Assembly (NCBI GenBank): GCA_045538305.1
Contig: JAZSRC010000016.1
Span: forward strand, 94,214 to 158,213
Origin: SFHK01 sp045538305
Lineage (GTDB): Bacteria; Bacillota; Clostridia; Christensenellales; Aristaeellaceae
DNA length: 64,000 nt
Reading direction: 5' to 3'
In this document: positions 16,530 to 25,355 of the stretch, piece by piece
Position numbering within the stretch: position 1 is the first letter of the stretch
How the letters are laid out: each line of letters begins with the position of its first letter
Translations under genes and position numbers: made by a program
Notes under the pieces: generated by a model
Seen by the model: only the letters and a program-made list of their open reading frames with translations
What the model was told of the DNA's origin: nothing
Databases searched by the model: none

Positions 16530-19500
16530 ATGTTTGAAAAAGTCTCAACCAATCTGGACTTTCTGACCAGAGAAAAAGAGATCCTGGCTCTGTGGAAGAA
16601 AAAGGAAATCTTCAAAAAATCCGTCGACCTGCGCAAAGGCGAGGACACCTTCACTTTCTATGACGGTCCGCCGACCGCAAACGGCAAGCCCCACATCGGC
16701 CACATCGAAACCCGTGCCATCAAGGATCTGATCCCGAGATATCAGACCATGAAGGGCAAGAATGTGCTCAGAAAAGCCGGTTGGGATACCCACGGTCTGC
16801 CGGTAGAGCTGGAAGTAGAAAAGCTGCTGGGCCTTGACGGTAAGGAGCAGATCGAAGCCTACGGCCTTGAGCCCTTCGTAAAGAAGTGCAAGGAATCCGT
16901 ATGGAAGTATCAGGGTATGTGGGAGGAAATGTCCGACCGCGTAGGCTTCTGGTGCGATATGGAAAACCCCTACATCACCTATGAAGACAACTACATTGAA
17001 TCCGAGTGGTGGTCTCTTAAGGAAATCGCGAAAAAGGGACTTCTGTACAAGGGCCACAAGATTGTTCCCTATTGCCCCCGCTGCGGAACCGCACTGTCCT
17101 CGCATGAGGTCTCTCAGGGCTACAAGGCCGTAAAGGAGCGCTCCGCCGTCGTTCGTTTCAAGCTCAAAGGCGAAGAAAATACCTATATCTACGCATGGAC
17201 CACCACGCCCTGGACGCTTCCCAGCAATACCGCGCTCTGCGTCAACGCAAATGAAACCTACGCAAAGTTTGACTTCGAAGGCCGCACTGTTATCATGGGC
17301 GACGCGCTGATTGAAAAGGTACTGGGCGAGGGCGCAGAAGTTTCCAATAAAACCACGTTCCCCGGAAGCGAGCTCGTCGGATTGAAGTATGAACCGCTGT
17401 TTGATTTCCAGAAGGACGCCGTCAAAAAGGATCCCGACTGCGACAATGCATGGACCGTCATTGCCGATGACTACGTTACCATGTCCGACGGTACCGGCAT
17501 CGTTCACATTGCGCTGGCCTTCGGTGAAGATGATAACCGCGTCGGTAAGAAAAACCATATCCCCTTCCTGCAGCTGGTAAACACCAAGGGCGAAATGACC
17601 GAAGAAACCCCGTGGAGCGGCGTATTCGTAAAAAAGGCCGACCCCATGATCCTCAAGCAGCTGGAAGAAGAAGGCAAGCTGGTATCCGCACCCGTATTCG
17701 AGCATGAATACCCCTTCTGCTGGCGGTGCGATACGCCCCTCATCTACTACGCACGCGGCGGCTGGTTCATCCGCATGACGGCTGTACACGACGAGCTGAT
17801 GAAGAACAACCAAACCATCAACTGGATGCCCGAAAACATCAAGGACGGCCGCTTTGGCAACTTCCTTGACAATGTTATCGACTGGGCTCTCTCCCGTGAG
17901 CGCTACTGGGGCACTCCCCTGCCGGTATGGGTTTGCGACTGCGGACACATGCACGTTATCGGCTCCCGTCAGGAGCTGGTGGAAATGGGCGAAAATGTAA
18001 AAGAAGATATCGAACTGCACCGCCCCTATATTGACGAAGTGGTTATCCCCTGCGAAAAGTGCGGCGGCAAAATGCACAGAACGCCCGAAGTTATCGACTG
18101 CTGGTACGATTCCGGCTCCATGCCCTTTGCGCAGTGGCACTACCCCTTTGAAAACAAAGAGGTATTCGAGGCGCGCTTCCCAGCGGACTTCATTTCTGAA
18201 GCCATCGACCAGACCCGCGGCTGGTTCTACTCCCTGATCGCAATTTCCACATTGGTATTCGGCCAGTCTCCGTACAAGAACTGCCTCGTCATGGGCCATG
18301 TTCAGGACGCCGAAGGCCGCAAAATGAGCAAGCATATCGGTAACGTCGTCGATCCGTGGGAGGTTCTTGACAAGCAGGGCGCCGACGCCGTCCGCTGGTA
18401 CTTCTATGCATCCGGCGCGCCGTGGCTGCCCACCCGCTTCTCCGGCTCGCTCGTAAGCGAAATGCAGGGTAAGTTCATGGGTACTTTGTGGAATACCTAC
18501 GCGTTCTTCACGCTGTACGCTTCCATCGACAATTACAACCCGAACGCCAGCAAGGCCAATAAAGAAGATTTCACACTGATCGACCGCTGGGTGCTTTCCC
18601 GCCTGAATTCGCTGGTGGATTATGTGGATAAGGGCCTCAATGAGTATAAAATCACCGAAACCAGCCGCGCCATCGCAGACTTTGTGGACGAGCTGTCTAA
18701 CTGGTACGTTCGCCTGAACCGCGAAAGGTTCTGGGGCAAGGGCCTTGAAGGCACGAAGCTTGCCGCATTTGAAACCCTGTACACCGTGCTTGTCACCCTG
18801 ACCAAGCTGCTTGCGCCCTACATCCCCTTCATGACCGATCATATGTACCAGAATTTGGTTGTGAATAATGTGGAAGGCGCGCCGGAATCCGTACACCTTT
18901 GCGACTATCCTTCGGCCGACATGTCTCTGGTAGACAAGGAGCTGGAAGTCGGCATGGAAGAGGTAATGAGCGTTGTTCAGCTGGGCCGCGCCGCCCGAAA
19001 TGCCGCATCCCTCAAGGTTCGCCAGCCGCTGTCCCGCTGCCTGATCAAGGGCGAAGCGCTGTCCGGAGAAATCGCCGAGCTGATCAAGAGCGAACTGAAC
19101 GTAAAGAACGTAGAGTTCGTGGAGGACGCCCGCGAGTTCACCACCTATCATCTGAAGCCGCAGATGAGAACCCTTGGCAAAAAGTACGGAAAGCTTCTGG
19201 GCAAAATCGGTCAGCAGCTGGCCGTGATGGACGGAAACGAAGTGGTCGACGCGTTTGAGCGCGGCGAAATCGTAACCTTCGAAATCGAAGGCACGAAGAT
19301 CGAGCTGGAAAAGGACGACGTTCTCACCAGCCTCGATAAAAAGCCCGGCTTCGTCGCAGAAAGCGACAACGCCTACACAGTGGTTCTGGACACCAACCTC
19401 ACCGAAGAGCTGATCAACGAAGGTTTCGTACGCGAAGTGATCAGCAAAGTACAGACCCTGCGCAAGGAAGCCGGCTTTGAAGTAACCGATCGCATCCGTC

Positions 19501-19676
19501 TTACCTGGCGCACCACCGACAAGCTTGCCGCCATCCTCGAGGGCGGAAAGAACGAGCTCATGCGCGCGGTTCTGGCCGTATCCGCCGAAAACGATGATGC
19601 CGAAGAAGGCGCCTTCGTACGTGAAATGAAGATCAACGGTGAAAATGCGGTGCTTGCCGTCAAAGTAGTAAAATAA
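16530..19676 (+). CDS. ileS: Isoleucyl-tRNA synthetase, long (type 2) form
   Basis: A 1048-residue class I synthetase that charges tRNA-Ile. PHIGHIETRA (HIGH motif) is near residue 60 and KMSKHIGN (KMSKS motif, with histidine in the last place) near 600; the editing domain lies between them and a long C-terminal domain follows. The KMSKH form and overall layout are those of the IleS2 type shared with archaea and eukaryotes, a group known to be poorly inhibited by mupirocin. In-frame codons upstream lie inside the T-box terminator; GGGAGG eight bases before the ATG at 16530 fixes the start. It is controlled by the T-box. Confidence 0.96.
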   Translation: MFEKVSTNLDFLTREKEILALWKKKEIFKKSVDLRKGEDTFTFYDGPPTANGKPHIGHIETRAIKDLIPRYQTMKGKNVLRKAGWDTHGLPVELEVEKLLGLDGKEQIEAYGLEPFVKKCKESVWKYQGMWEEMSDRVGFWCDMENPYITYEDNYIESEWWSLKEIAKKGLLYKGHKIVPYCPRCGTALSSHEVSQGYKAVKERSAVVRFKLKGEENTYIYAWTTTPWTLPSNTALCVNANETYAKFDFEGRTVIMGDALIEKVLGEGAEVSNKTTFPGSELVGLKYEPLFDFQKDAVKKDPDCDNAWTVIADDYVTMSDGTGIVHIALAFGEDDNRVGKKNHIPFLQLVNTKGEMTEETPWSGVFVKKADPMILKQLEEEGKLVSAPVFEHEYPFCWRCDTPLIYYARGGWFIRMTAVHDELMKNNQTINWMPENIKDGRFGNFLDNVIDWALSRERYWGTPLPVWVCDCGHMHVIGSRQELVEMGENVKEDIELHRPYIDEVVIPCEKCGGKMHRTPEVIDCWYDSGSMPFAQWHYPFENKEVFEARFPADFISEAIDQTRGWFYSLIAISTLVFGQSPYKNCLVMGHVQDAEGRKMSKHIGNVVDPWEVLDKQGADAVRWYFYASGAPWLPTRFSGSLVSEMQGKFMGTLWNTYAFFTLYASIDNYNPNASKANKEDFTLIDRWVLSRLNSLVDYVDKGLNEYKITETSRAIADFVDELSNWYVRLNRERFWGKGLEGTKLAAFETLYTVLVTLTKLLAPYIPFMTDHMYQNLVVNNVEGAPESVHLCDYPSADMSLVDKELEVGMEEVMSVVQLGRAARNAASLKVRQPLSRCLIKGEALSGEIAELIKSELNVKNVEFVEDAREFTTYHLKPQMRTLGKKYGKLLGKIGQQLAVMDGNEVVDAFERGEIVTFEIEGTKIELEKDDVLTSLDKKPGFVAESDNAYTVVLDTNLTEELINEGFVREVISKVQTLRKEAGFEVTDRIRLTWRTTDKLAAILEGGKNELMRAVLAVSAENDDAEEGAFVREMKINGENAVLAVKVVK

Positions 19677-19687
19677 ACTGATTCCCG

Positions 19688-19715
19688 GGCGCATGCGCCA
19701 AATACCGCATGCGCC
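19688..19715 (+). terminator. Strong hairpin without a T-run after ileS
   Basis: GGCGCATGCG pairs perfectly with CGCATGCGCC around CCAAATAC. No run of Ts follows, so it may slow or process the transcript rather than end it; the next gene has no clear promoter. Confidence 0.45.
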
Positions 19716-19755
19716 TGACTCTAAACAGCCACACCCCCGAACAAGGAGGATTGCA

Positions 19756-20508
19756 ATGGGTATTCGCGACTGGTTTAAGCGCAAAAGCGCTCAGGCGTAC
19801 GTATCCCCGACAGAAGAATCCGTTCCCGCAGCCAAAACCCCGGAAACGGAAGATACTGAGTTCACCGCAGCCAAAGATAACGATCAACCGGAGCAGCAGG
19901 ATGTGGACAGCGATGCAATCGTAATCGAAGAAGAAGCGCCCGACGCCTTCGAAATCGACGATATTATCGCCGCCGACCCTGATCCCACCCTCAGCGACCT
20001 GGATTTTTCGGAATTCTGGCACGACACCAAGGAATCCCTGCGCCGTCATATGTGCGCTGCGCCGGATTATAAAATGATCCGCGATGTGGAAGAATGCCTG
20101 GGCTATAAGCTGCCCGCCAGCTATATCGAGCTTATGAAAAAGCATAACGGCGGCCTTTTGAACCGCTGTTGGTTCCCGCTTGTTCCGAATGCGAAGCAAT
20201 ACAGCGATTTTGTTCAGATTTCCGGTTTTTTCGGGATCGGCTCAGAGGCCCCCTATTCTCTTTGCGGCAAATTCGGCAGCCATTTCCTGATTGAGGGGCT
20301 CAGAAACGCCGAGAGCATTACGGGAATCGCTATCTCCAACGTCATTTCCCCTGCCCGCGGCTTAATCCTTCTGGATTACGAAACGTGCGGCATAAACGGC
20401 GAGCCAGAGATCGCATACGTAAATTCGGAATCCGGTGAAAAGACTGCCATTGCCCGAAATTTCGAAGCCTTTGTACGCGGTCTTCGGGCAAGCGGCGGAA
20501 ACTACTGA
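19756..20508 (+). CDS. SMI1/KNR4-family protein with acidic N-terminal region
   Basis: About 250 residues. The first ~90 begin with a short basic MGIRDWFKRK and continue as acidic, proline-rich low-complexity sequence. From about residue 100 a SMI1/KNR4 (SUKH) domain is seen, with VEECLGYKLPASYIELMKKH and NGG followed by a glycine-rich middle and a C-terminal F-E-A-F-V helix. Bacterial SUKH proteins are often immunity partners of secreted toxins, but some are plain housekeeping proteins. No toxin gene is nearby. AAGGAGG before the ATG at 19756 fixes the start. It is placed after ileS and ends in a strong terminator. Confidence 0.78.
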   Translation: MGIRDWFKRKSAQAYVSPTEESVPAAKTPETEDTEFTAAKDNDQPEQQDVDSDAIVIEEEAPDAFEIDDIIAADPDPTLSDLDFSEFWHDTKESLRRHMCAAPDYKMIRDVEECLGYKLPASYIELMKKHNGGLLNRCWFPLVPNAKQYSDFVQISGFFGIGSEAPYSLCGKFGSHFLIEGLRNAESITGIAISNVISPARGLILLDYETCGINGEPEIAYVNSESGEKTAIARNFEAFVRGLRASGGNY

Positions 20509-20522
20509 TCGGTATTCAAAAA

Positions 20523-20565
20523 GGAAAAGCAGCCGGTTACAGCATCGGCTGCTTTCCCCTTTTTG
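20523..20565 (+). terminator. Terminator after the SMI1/KNR4 gene
   Basis: GGAAAAGCAGCCG pairs with CGGCTGCTTTCC (one base bulged) and is followed by CCTTTTTGG. Confidence 0.8.
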
Positions 20566-20588
20566 GACAATATCCCCTGCCGCGAATG

Positions 20589-20617
20589 TTGACGTGTCCC
20601 CATCCATATGTTAAAAT
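20589..20617 (+). promoter_or_regulatory. Promoter for etfB-etfA-ldh
   Basis: TTGACG, 17 bases, TAAAAT, 43 bases before the etfB start. No operator-like repeat is evident around it. Confidence 0.7.
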
Positions 20618-20659
20618 ATTGTATACGTTCCACATACAAATCAGGAAGTGATTCTTTTT

Positions 20660-21439
20660 ATGAATATCTTTGTTGCAATCAAGCAGGTTCCGTCCACCAA
20701 TAAGGTTCAGGTAGACGAAAAAACGGGCGTACTGAAGCGCGAGGGCATTACCTCCAAAATGAATCCGTACGATCTGTTCGCACTGGAGACTGCGCTGCGC
20801 CTGAAGGAGCAGTACGGCGGCAAAATCACCGTGGGCACCATGGGTCCGCCGCAGGCAAAGGCCATCATACAGGAAGCGTACATGATGGGCGCTGACGAGG
20901 GCTATGTGTTTTCCGACAGAAGGCTTGGCGGCGCAGACGTGCTGGCAACCAGCTACACGCTGTCGCAAGCCATTCGCTCAATCGGAGATTTCGATCTGAT
21001 TATCTGTGGAAAGCAGACTACCGACGGCGATACCGCGCAGGTAGGTCCGGCAATCGCCGAGCATATGGGCATTCCCCACGCAGCATGGGTATCCGAACTT
21101 TCTGTGGCGGATGGCGGCGTGTATGCCGTACAGGAGCTTCAGGACATTGTTGAAAAGGTCTGGATGCCTTTCCCCTGTCTGATTACCGTAGAGCAGGATA
21201 TCTATACACCCAGACTTCCCTCCCTTAAGAAAAAACGCGAAACCGAAAGCAGGCCGGTAACCATACTGGGGCTGGATTCCTTTATCGATACCGATCCCGA
21301 GCATTACGGCTTGAGCGGAAGCCCCACGCAGGTGGAGCGGATCTTCCCGCCGGAAAACGATGTGGTTCGCGAAAGCTGGGAAGGCGAAAACATGGCGGAT
21401 AAGCTTTTTGACCATCTTAAGCAAAAGAAATTTCTGTAA
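20660..21439 (+). CDS. etfB: Electron transfer flavoprotein beta subunit (LctB-like)
   Basis: A 259-residue subunit of a heterodimeric flavoprotein. It opens with MNIFVAIKQVPSTNKVQVDE and carries the family stretch LIICGKQTTDGDTAQVGP around residue 115, part of the flavin/AMP-binding fold. In bifurcating ETFs this subunit binds the FAD that splits electrons. A GTG four codons upstream is possible, but the AGGAAGTGA site fits the ATG at 20660. It is first of three genes; the order EtfB, ferredoxin-EtfA, FAD dehydrogenase matches lctBCD of Acetobacterium woodii. Confidence 0.93.
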   Translation: MNIFVAIKQVPSTNKVQVDEKTGVLKREGITSKMNPYDLFALETALRLKEQYGGKITVGTMGPPQAKAIIQEAYMMGADEGYVFSDRRLGGADVLATSYTLSQAIRSIGDFDLIICGKQTTDGDTAQVGPAIAEHMGIPHAAWVSELSVADGGVYAVQELQDIVEKVWMPFPCLITVEQDIYTPRLPSLKKKRETESRPVTILGLDSFIDTDPEHYGLSGSPTQVERIFPPENDVVRESWEGENMADKLFDHLKQKKFL

Positions 21440-21456
21440 GGAGGGGTACGCAGGCT

Positions 21457-22641
21457 ATGGCTTCCATTGCAATTCTCGAAAGAAAGTGTACGCTGTGCGG
21501 CAAATGCGAAAGCGCATGCCCCTTCGGCGCAATCGAGCTTACAAACAATAAGCCTGAGATCAACGCTGCCTGCCGCGTGTGCGGCGTTTGCATCAAGGTA
21601 TGCGAGCAGAAAGCGATTATCAAGCTTGAAACCAGGGTAAAAACCGTAGATAAGTCCAAATGGAACGGCATTATGGTATTTGCCGAGGTTACCGGCGGAA
21701 AAATGCATCCGGTTTCCATTGAGCTTCTCGGTAAGGCGCAGGAGCTGAAGGGAAATACAAACCATGCGATTACCGCCGTTCTGATCGGCGATAAGGTGCG
21801 CGCGCACGCGCAGGAGCTTCGCCATTTCGGCGCAGAAAACATACTGGTATACGAGGATAGCGAACTGTCCTATTTCCGCGCAGACGCCTTTGCGGATCAG
21901 ATGGCGGACGCCATCCGGTATATAAAGCCGTCTGTAGTTCTGGTCGGTGCAACGGCTCTGGGGCGTTCTCTTGCGCCTCGCCTGGCCACCCGCTTTCATA
22001 CAGGCCTGACGGCGGACTGCACCAAGCTGGAAATGCGCGAAAACAGCGATCTGGTTCAGATTCGCCCTGCATTTGGCGGAAATATCATGGCGCAGATTAT
22101 TACCACAAACACGCGTCCGCAGTTTGCCACCGTGCGCTATAAGGTCATGAACGCACCCGTAAGAAGCGCCGAACCAAAAGGCACGATTATCGAGCGCAAA
22201 ACGGCAAAAATCACTTCGCCCTCGCGGTTTGTATCGCAAACGCCCGTTCAGAAAAGCGCAAATATCTCGGATGCCGAAATCATCGTAGCCGCCGGACGCG
22301 CCATCCGCAAGGAATCGGATCTCAACATGATCCGCGAGCTTGCTTCCCTTCTCGGCGGTGAATGGGCTACGTCGCGTCCCCTGGTCGAAAAAGGCTGGAA
22401 TACAAACCTGCGCCAGATCGGTCTTTCCGGCCGTACGGTCAAGCCAAGGCTGCTGATTGCCTGCGGCATCAGCGGCGCAATTCAGTTTACCGCCAGCATG
22501 AAGGATTCCGACCACATCATCGCCATAAACTCCGACCCCGAAGCCCCGATTTTTGCATCGGCACATGTGGGCATTGTGGGCGATATATATGAAATCATTC
22601 CCGAGCTCATCAGAAGAATCAAGGAGGCGCGCGGAATATGA
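21457..22641 (+). CDS. etfA: Electron transfer flavoprotein alpha subunit with N-terminal 2[4Fe-4S] ferredoxin (LctC-like)
   Basis: A 394-residue fusion. Residues 1-55 are a two-cluster ferredoxin: cysteines 11, 14, 17 and 21 in CTLCGKCESACP, and 39, 42, 45 and 49 in CRVCGVCIKVCE. The rest is EtfA, with SVVLVGATALGRSLAPRLA in the middle and the C-terminal FAD domain (GRTVKPRLLIACGISGAIQF). This build is known from EtfA partners of bifurcating lactate or acyl-CoA dehydrogenases, where the clusters pass electrons to or from ferredoxin. AAGGAGGGG precedes the ATG. Confidence 0.94.
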   Translation: MASIAILERKCTLCGKCESACPFGAIELTNNKPEINAACRVCGVCIKVCEQKAIIKLETRVKTVDKSKWNGIMVFAEVTGGKMHPVSIELLGKAQELKGNTNHAITAVLIGDKVRAHAQELRHFGAENILVYEDSELSYFRADAFADQMADAIRYIKPSVVLVGATALGRSLAPRLATRFHTGLTADCTKLEMRENSDLVQIRPAFGGNIMAQIITTNTRPQFATVRYKVMNAPVRSAEPKGTIIERKTAKITSPSRFVSQTPVQKSANISDAEIIVAAGRAIRKESDLNMIRELASLLGGEWATSRPLVEKGWNTNLRQIGLSGRTVKPRLLIACGISGAIQFTASMKDSDHIIAINSDPEAPIFASAHVGIVGDIYEIIPELIRRIKEARGI

Positions 22642-24032
22642 AATTCAATAAAGTAACGCAAAGCGACATTTCCGCGTTCATTGATATTGCGGGGAAGGAT
22701 CGCGTGTTTACCGGCGAAAGCATTTCCGAGGACTATGCCCGCGATGAAATGACAGAATACGGCCTGTTCATGCCGGAAGCGGTCATTCAGGCGGAAACCA
22801 CCGAGGAAATCAGCCGCATACTTCGATACTGTAACGAGCATCTGATTCCGGTCACCCCGCGCGGCGCGGGAACAGGCCTTTGCGGCGGATGCGTAGCCAA
22901 GCACGGCGGCATCGTGCTTTCCACGGAGAGAATGAAAAAGCTGATCGAGCTGGATCCCGTTAACATGACGGCAACCGTTCAGCCCGGTTTGCTGCTGATG
23001 GAGTTTTCAAAGATGCTGGAGGGCAGCGGGCTGTTCTATCCGCCGGATCCCGGCGAAAAAAGCGCAACCCTCGGCGGAAACGTAATGACAAACGCCGGCG
23101 GCATGCGCGCTGTGCGCTTCGGCGTTACGCGCGATTACGTGCTGGGCATGAAATTTGTGTTGGCGTCGGGCGAGGTTCTGACGCTTGGCGGAAAAACCGT
23201 AAAAACCTCCAGCGGCTATAACCTCATTCATCTGATCTGCGGAAGCGAGGGCACACTGGGCTTCTTATCCGAAATCACGCTCAAACTGATTGCAGAGCCC
23301 AAGGCAAATGTCAGCCTGCTGGCGCCGTTTGACAGTCTGGAAAAATGCGTGGAAGCCGTTTCTCCGGTGCTTTCCGGCACACAGCCCACGGCGGTGGAAT
23401 TCATGGAGCGCGAGGTTATTGAAGACAGCGAAAAATACCTCGGAAAGCAATTCCCCGACAAGAGTGCAAACGCATATTTGCTGGTGCGCCTGGACGGTGC
23501 GGACCTGAACGCGCTTTCACCTGCCGTAGACGCGCTGACCGATATTCTTCTGGAAGCCGGCGCAAACGATGTGCTGCTTGCAGATACGGACGAGCGCAAA
23601 ACCTCCATCTGGGACGCGCGCGGCGCATTTTTGGAAGCCATCAAGGGCGGCACGAAGTCCATGGACGAGTGTGACGTAGTTGTTCCCCGAAACTCAATTG
23701 CCGCGTTTGTTCTGGAAAGCCAGCGCTTAAGCAAACTGTACGGCCTTCGCGTGCGCTCCTTCGGCCACGCAGGCGATGGAAATCTTCACATTTATGCCTG
23801 TCAGGACGACGTACCCGACGATCTATGGAAGAAAAATGTTGCCGCGCTCATGCAGGGACTGTACGACCGAGCCCGTGAGCTTGGCGGACAGATTTCCGGC
23901 GAACACGGCGTGGGACATGCCAAACGCGAATTCCTGTTTGAATCCGCCGGTGAAACCCCCATCGCCATCATGCGCGGCATCAAATACGCCTTTGATCCAA
24001 ACGGCATACTGAATCCCGGAAAAATCGTATAA
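22638..24032 (+). CDS. FAD-linked (D-)lactate dehydrogenase of the Ldh-EtfAB complex (LctD-like)
   Basis: A 464-residue flavoprotein of the GlcD/vanillyl-alcohol-oxidase family. The FAD-binding loop PRGAGTGLCGGCV is at residues 74-86, the second part is PPDPGEKSATLGGNVMTNAGG, and the C-terminal signature FGHAGDGNLH and GEHGVGHAKREF hold the metal/substrate histidines. Beside EtfAB it most likely forms the complex that oxidises lactate with NAD while spending reduced ferredoxin (electron confurcation). Glycolate or another 2-hydroxy acid is an alternative substrate. It overlaps etfA by four bases (ATGA). No lactate permease or racemase follows. Confidence 0.88.
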   Translation: MKFNKVTQSDISAFIDIAGKDRVFTGESISEDYARDEMTEYGLFMPEAVIQAETTEEISRILRYCNEHLIPVTPRGAGTGLCGGCVAKHGGIVLSTERMKKLIELDPVNMTATVQPGLLLMEFSKMLEGSGLFYPPDPGEKSATLGGNVMTNAGGMRAVRFGVTRDYVLGMKFVLASGEVLTLGGKTVKTSSGYNLIHLICGSEGTLGFLSEITLKLIAEPKANVSLLAPFDSLEKCVEAVSPVLSGTQPTAVEFMEREVIEDSEKYLGKQFPDKSANAYLLVRLDGADLNALSPAVDALTDILLEAGANDVLLADTDERKTSIWDARGAFLEAIKGGTKSMDECDVVVPRNSIAAFVLESQRLSKLYGLRVRSFGHAGDGNLHIYACQDDVPDDLWKKNVAALMQGLYDRARELGGQISGEHGVGHAKREFLFESAGETPIAIMRGIKYAFDPNGILNPGKIV

Positions 24033-24075
24033 AAAACAGCGCTTATCCGGAAACGTGCGGATAAGCGCTGTTTTT
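24033..24075. terminator. Bidirectional terminator between ldh and the M20 peptidase
   Basis: AACAGCGCTTATCCG pairs with CGGATAAGCGCTGTT around GAAACGTG, with Ts on the plus side and As (Ts on minus) on the other. Confidence 0.9.
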
Positions 24076-24083
24076 ATATACGC

Positions 24084-25220
24084 CTATTTAAAATAGGCAA
24101 GCACAACCGAAAGCGCGGATTTAAGGCCCGTAGTGAGCGAAGCAATATTGATCCACTCCTCACGCGTATGCTCTTTGCCGCCCTCCACCGCACCGATGGT
24201 AACTGCGGGAACGCCGATGGCAAGCGCGCTGTTTGCGTCGGTCGAACCGGATCTGAACGCAATCTCCTCCCCGGTCCAGTGCTTGAGAATTCCGGCCATG
24301 CGCGAAGACAAATCCTCCAGCGCGTTTTCATCCACATCGCCCGTGCAGGGACGCACACCAAGAACCTCTACAGATATATCCAGACCCTCCTGCTTCAGGT
24401 TCTGAATCGTCTGATCAAAAAACTCGCTCATTTCCTGCAGGCACTCCCTGTCCTCAGAGCGATATTCGTACAGTATCGAGCATCTGTCACAAATGGTATT
24501 AACCGTCGTTCCTCCCTCGATCACGCCAACATTATAGGTGGTTTTTGCCTTCGTAGGAGGCGTTTTTTCATACAGCTTTTGAATCACCCTAGCCATGTGC
24601 ACAATGGCATTGGTGTTTCCGTACGCACCGTAGGAATGCCCGCCCTCTGCGCGGACGGTTATCTTCATACGCACGCTGCCTACCGCCTTATTGACCACGT
24701 GCTTCATATCTCCGTCGATCGAAATCAATTCACGGACGCGCTCGCTGTAGTCCTCCATAATCCGTTTGCTGCCCTTGAGGTTACCAAGCCCCTCCTCGCC
24801 GGCGTTGGCAACGATCAATACGCCGATTTCCGGCTTTTTACCGCAATGAATCGCGTATTTTGCCGCCATCATCAGAGCGACAAGGTTGGCAGTGTCATCC
24901 CCGATGCCCGGAGCGTACATGCGCCCGCCTTCCTCGCGAATGACAAAATCTTCGGTATCCGGAAAAACAATATCCGTATGCGCCATGATTACGGCCACGG
25001 GATTATGTTCGGTAACGCCAAGCGGCAAAACGACGTTCAGCGCCTCATCCACATATACATTCTTCGCGCCCTGAACGTTCAGCCAGCTTTTGACAAACTC
25101 CGCGCGCCTTTCCTCATGAAGCGACGGCGCGGGAATTCTGCCCAGCGATCTTAACAGCATAATCGCTTCATCCGCTTGCGCTTCGCACCAGAGTTCCTGT
25201 TCCTTCGTTAAATACGCCAT
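24084..25220 (-). CDS. M20-family peptidase (peptidase T-like)
   Basis: A 378-residue zinc exopeptidase related to tripeptidase PepT. Metal-binding motifs appear in order: MAHTDIVFPD, GIGDDTANLVALM (bridging aspartate) and NAGEEGLGN (catalytic glutamate pair). A dimerisation insert lies between GGHSYGAYGNTNAIVHM and the C-terminal histidine in GGKEHTREEW. The longer in-frame form would start inside the promoter; the ATG at 25220 has AAAGGGG upstream. It is a single-gene unit with its own promoter and a shared terminator. Confidence 0.88.
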   Translation of the reverse strand: MAYLTKEQELWCEAQADEAIMLLRSLGRIPAPSLHEERRAEFVKSWLNVQGAKNVYVDEALNVVLPLGVTEHNPVAVIMAHTDIVFPDTEDFVIREEGGRMYAPGIGDDTANLVALMMAAKYAIHCGKKPEIGVLIVANAGEEGLGNLKGSKRIMEDYSERVRELISIDGDMKHVVNKAVGSVRMKITVRAEGGHSYGAYGNTNAIVHMARVIQKLYEKTPPTKAKTTYNVGVIEGGTTVNTICDRCSILYEYRSEDRECLQEMSEFFDQTIQNLKQEGLDISVEVLGVRPCTGDVDENALEDLSSRMAGILKHWTGEEIAFRSGSTDANSALAIGVPAVTIGAVEGGKEHTREEWINIASLTTGLKSALSVVLAYFK

Positions 25221-25245
25221 CTTTTTCGCCCCTTTCCATAGGGGT

Positions 25246-25274
25246 ATGATAGACCAAACCACCCTGTATGTCAA
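25246..25274 (-). promoter_or_regulatory. Promoter for the M20 peptidase
   Basis: Minus strand: TTGACA, 17 bases, TATCAT. Confidence 0.8.
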
Positions 25275-25306
25275 GAATGGATTATCGAAATCCATGAAAA
25301 ACCGAA

Positions 25307-25343
25307 TAAAAAACGAAGGCTGGCATTTCTGCTCGGCCTTCGT
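25307..25343 (-). terminator. Terminator after the flotillin gene
   Basis: Minus strand: ACGAAGGC pairs with GCCTTCGT and is followed by TTTTTTATT. Confidence 0.8.
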
Positions 25344-25355
25344 CGGTTCAAAGGA

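Noticed and set aside
16545..19784. A 1079-codon open frame on the strand opposite ileS
   Set aside because: It mirrors the ileS codon bias, has no known motifs, and would run through an excellent synthetase gene.
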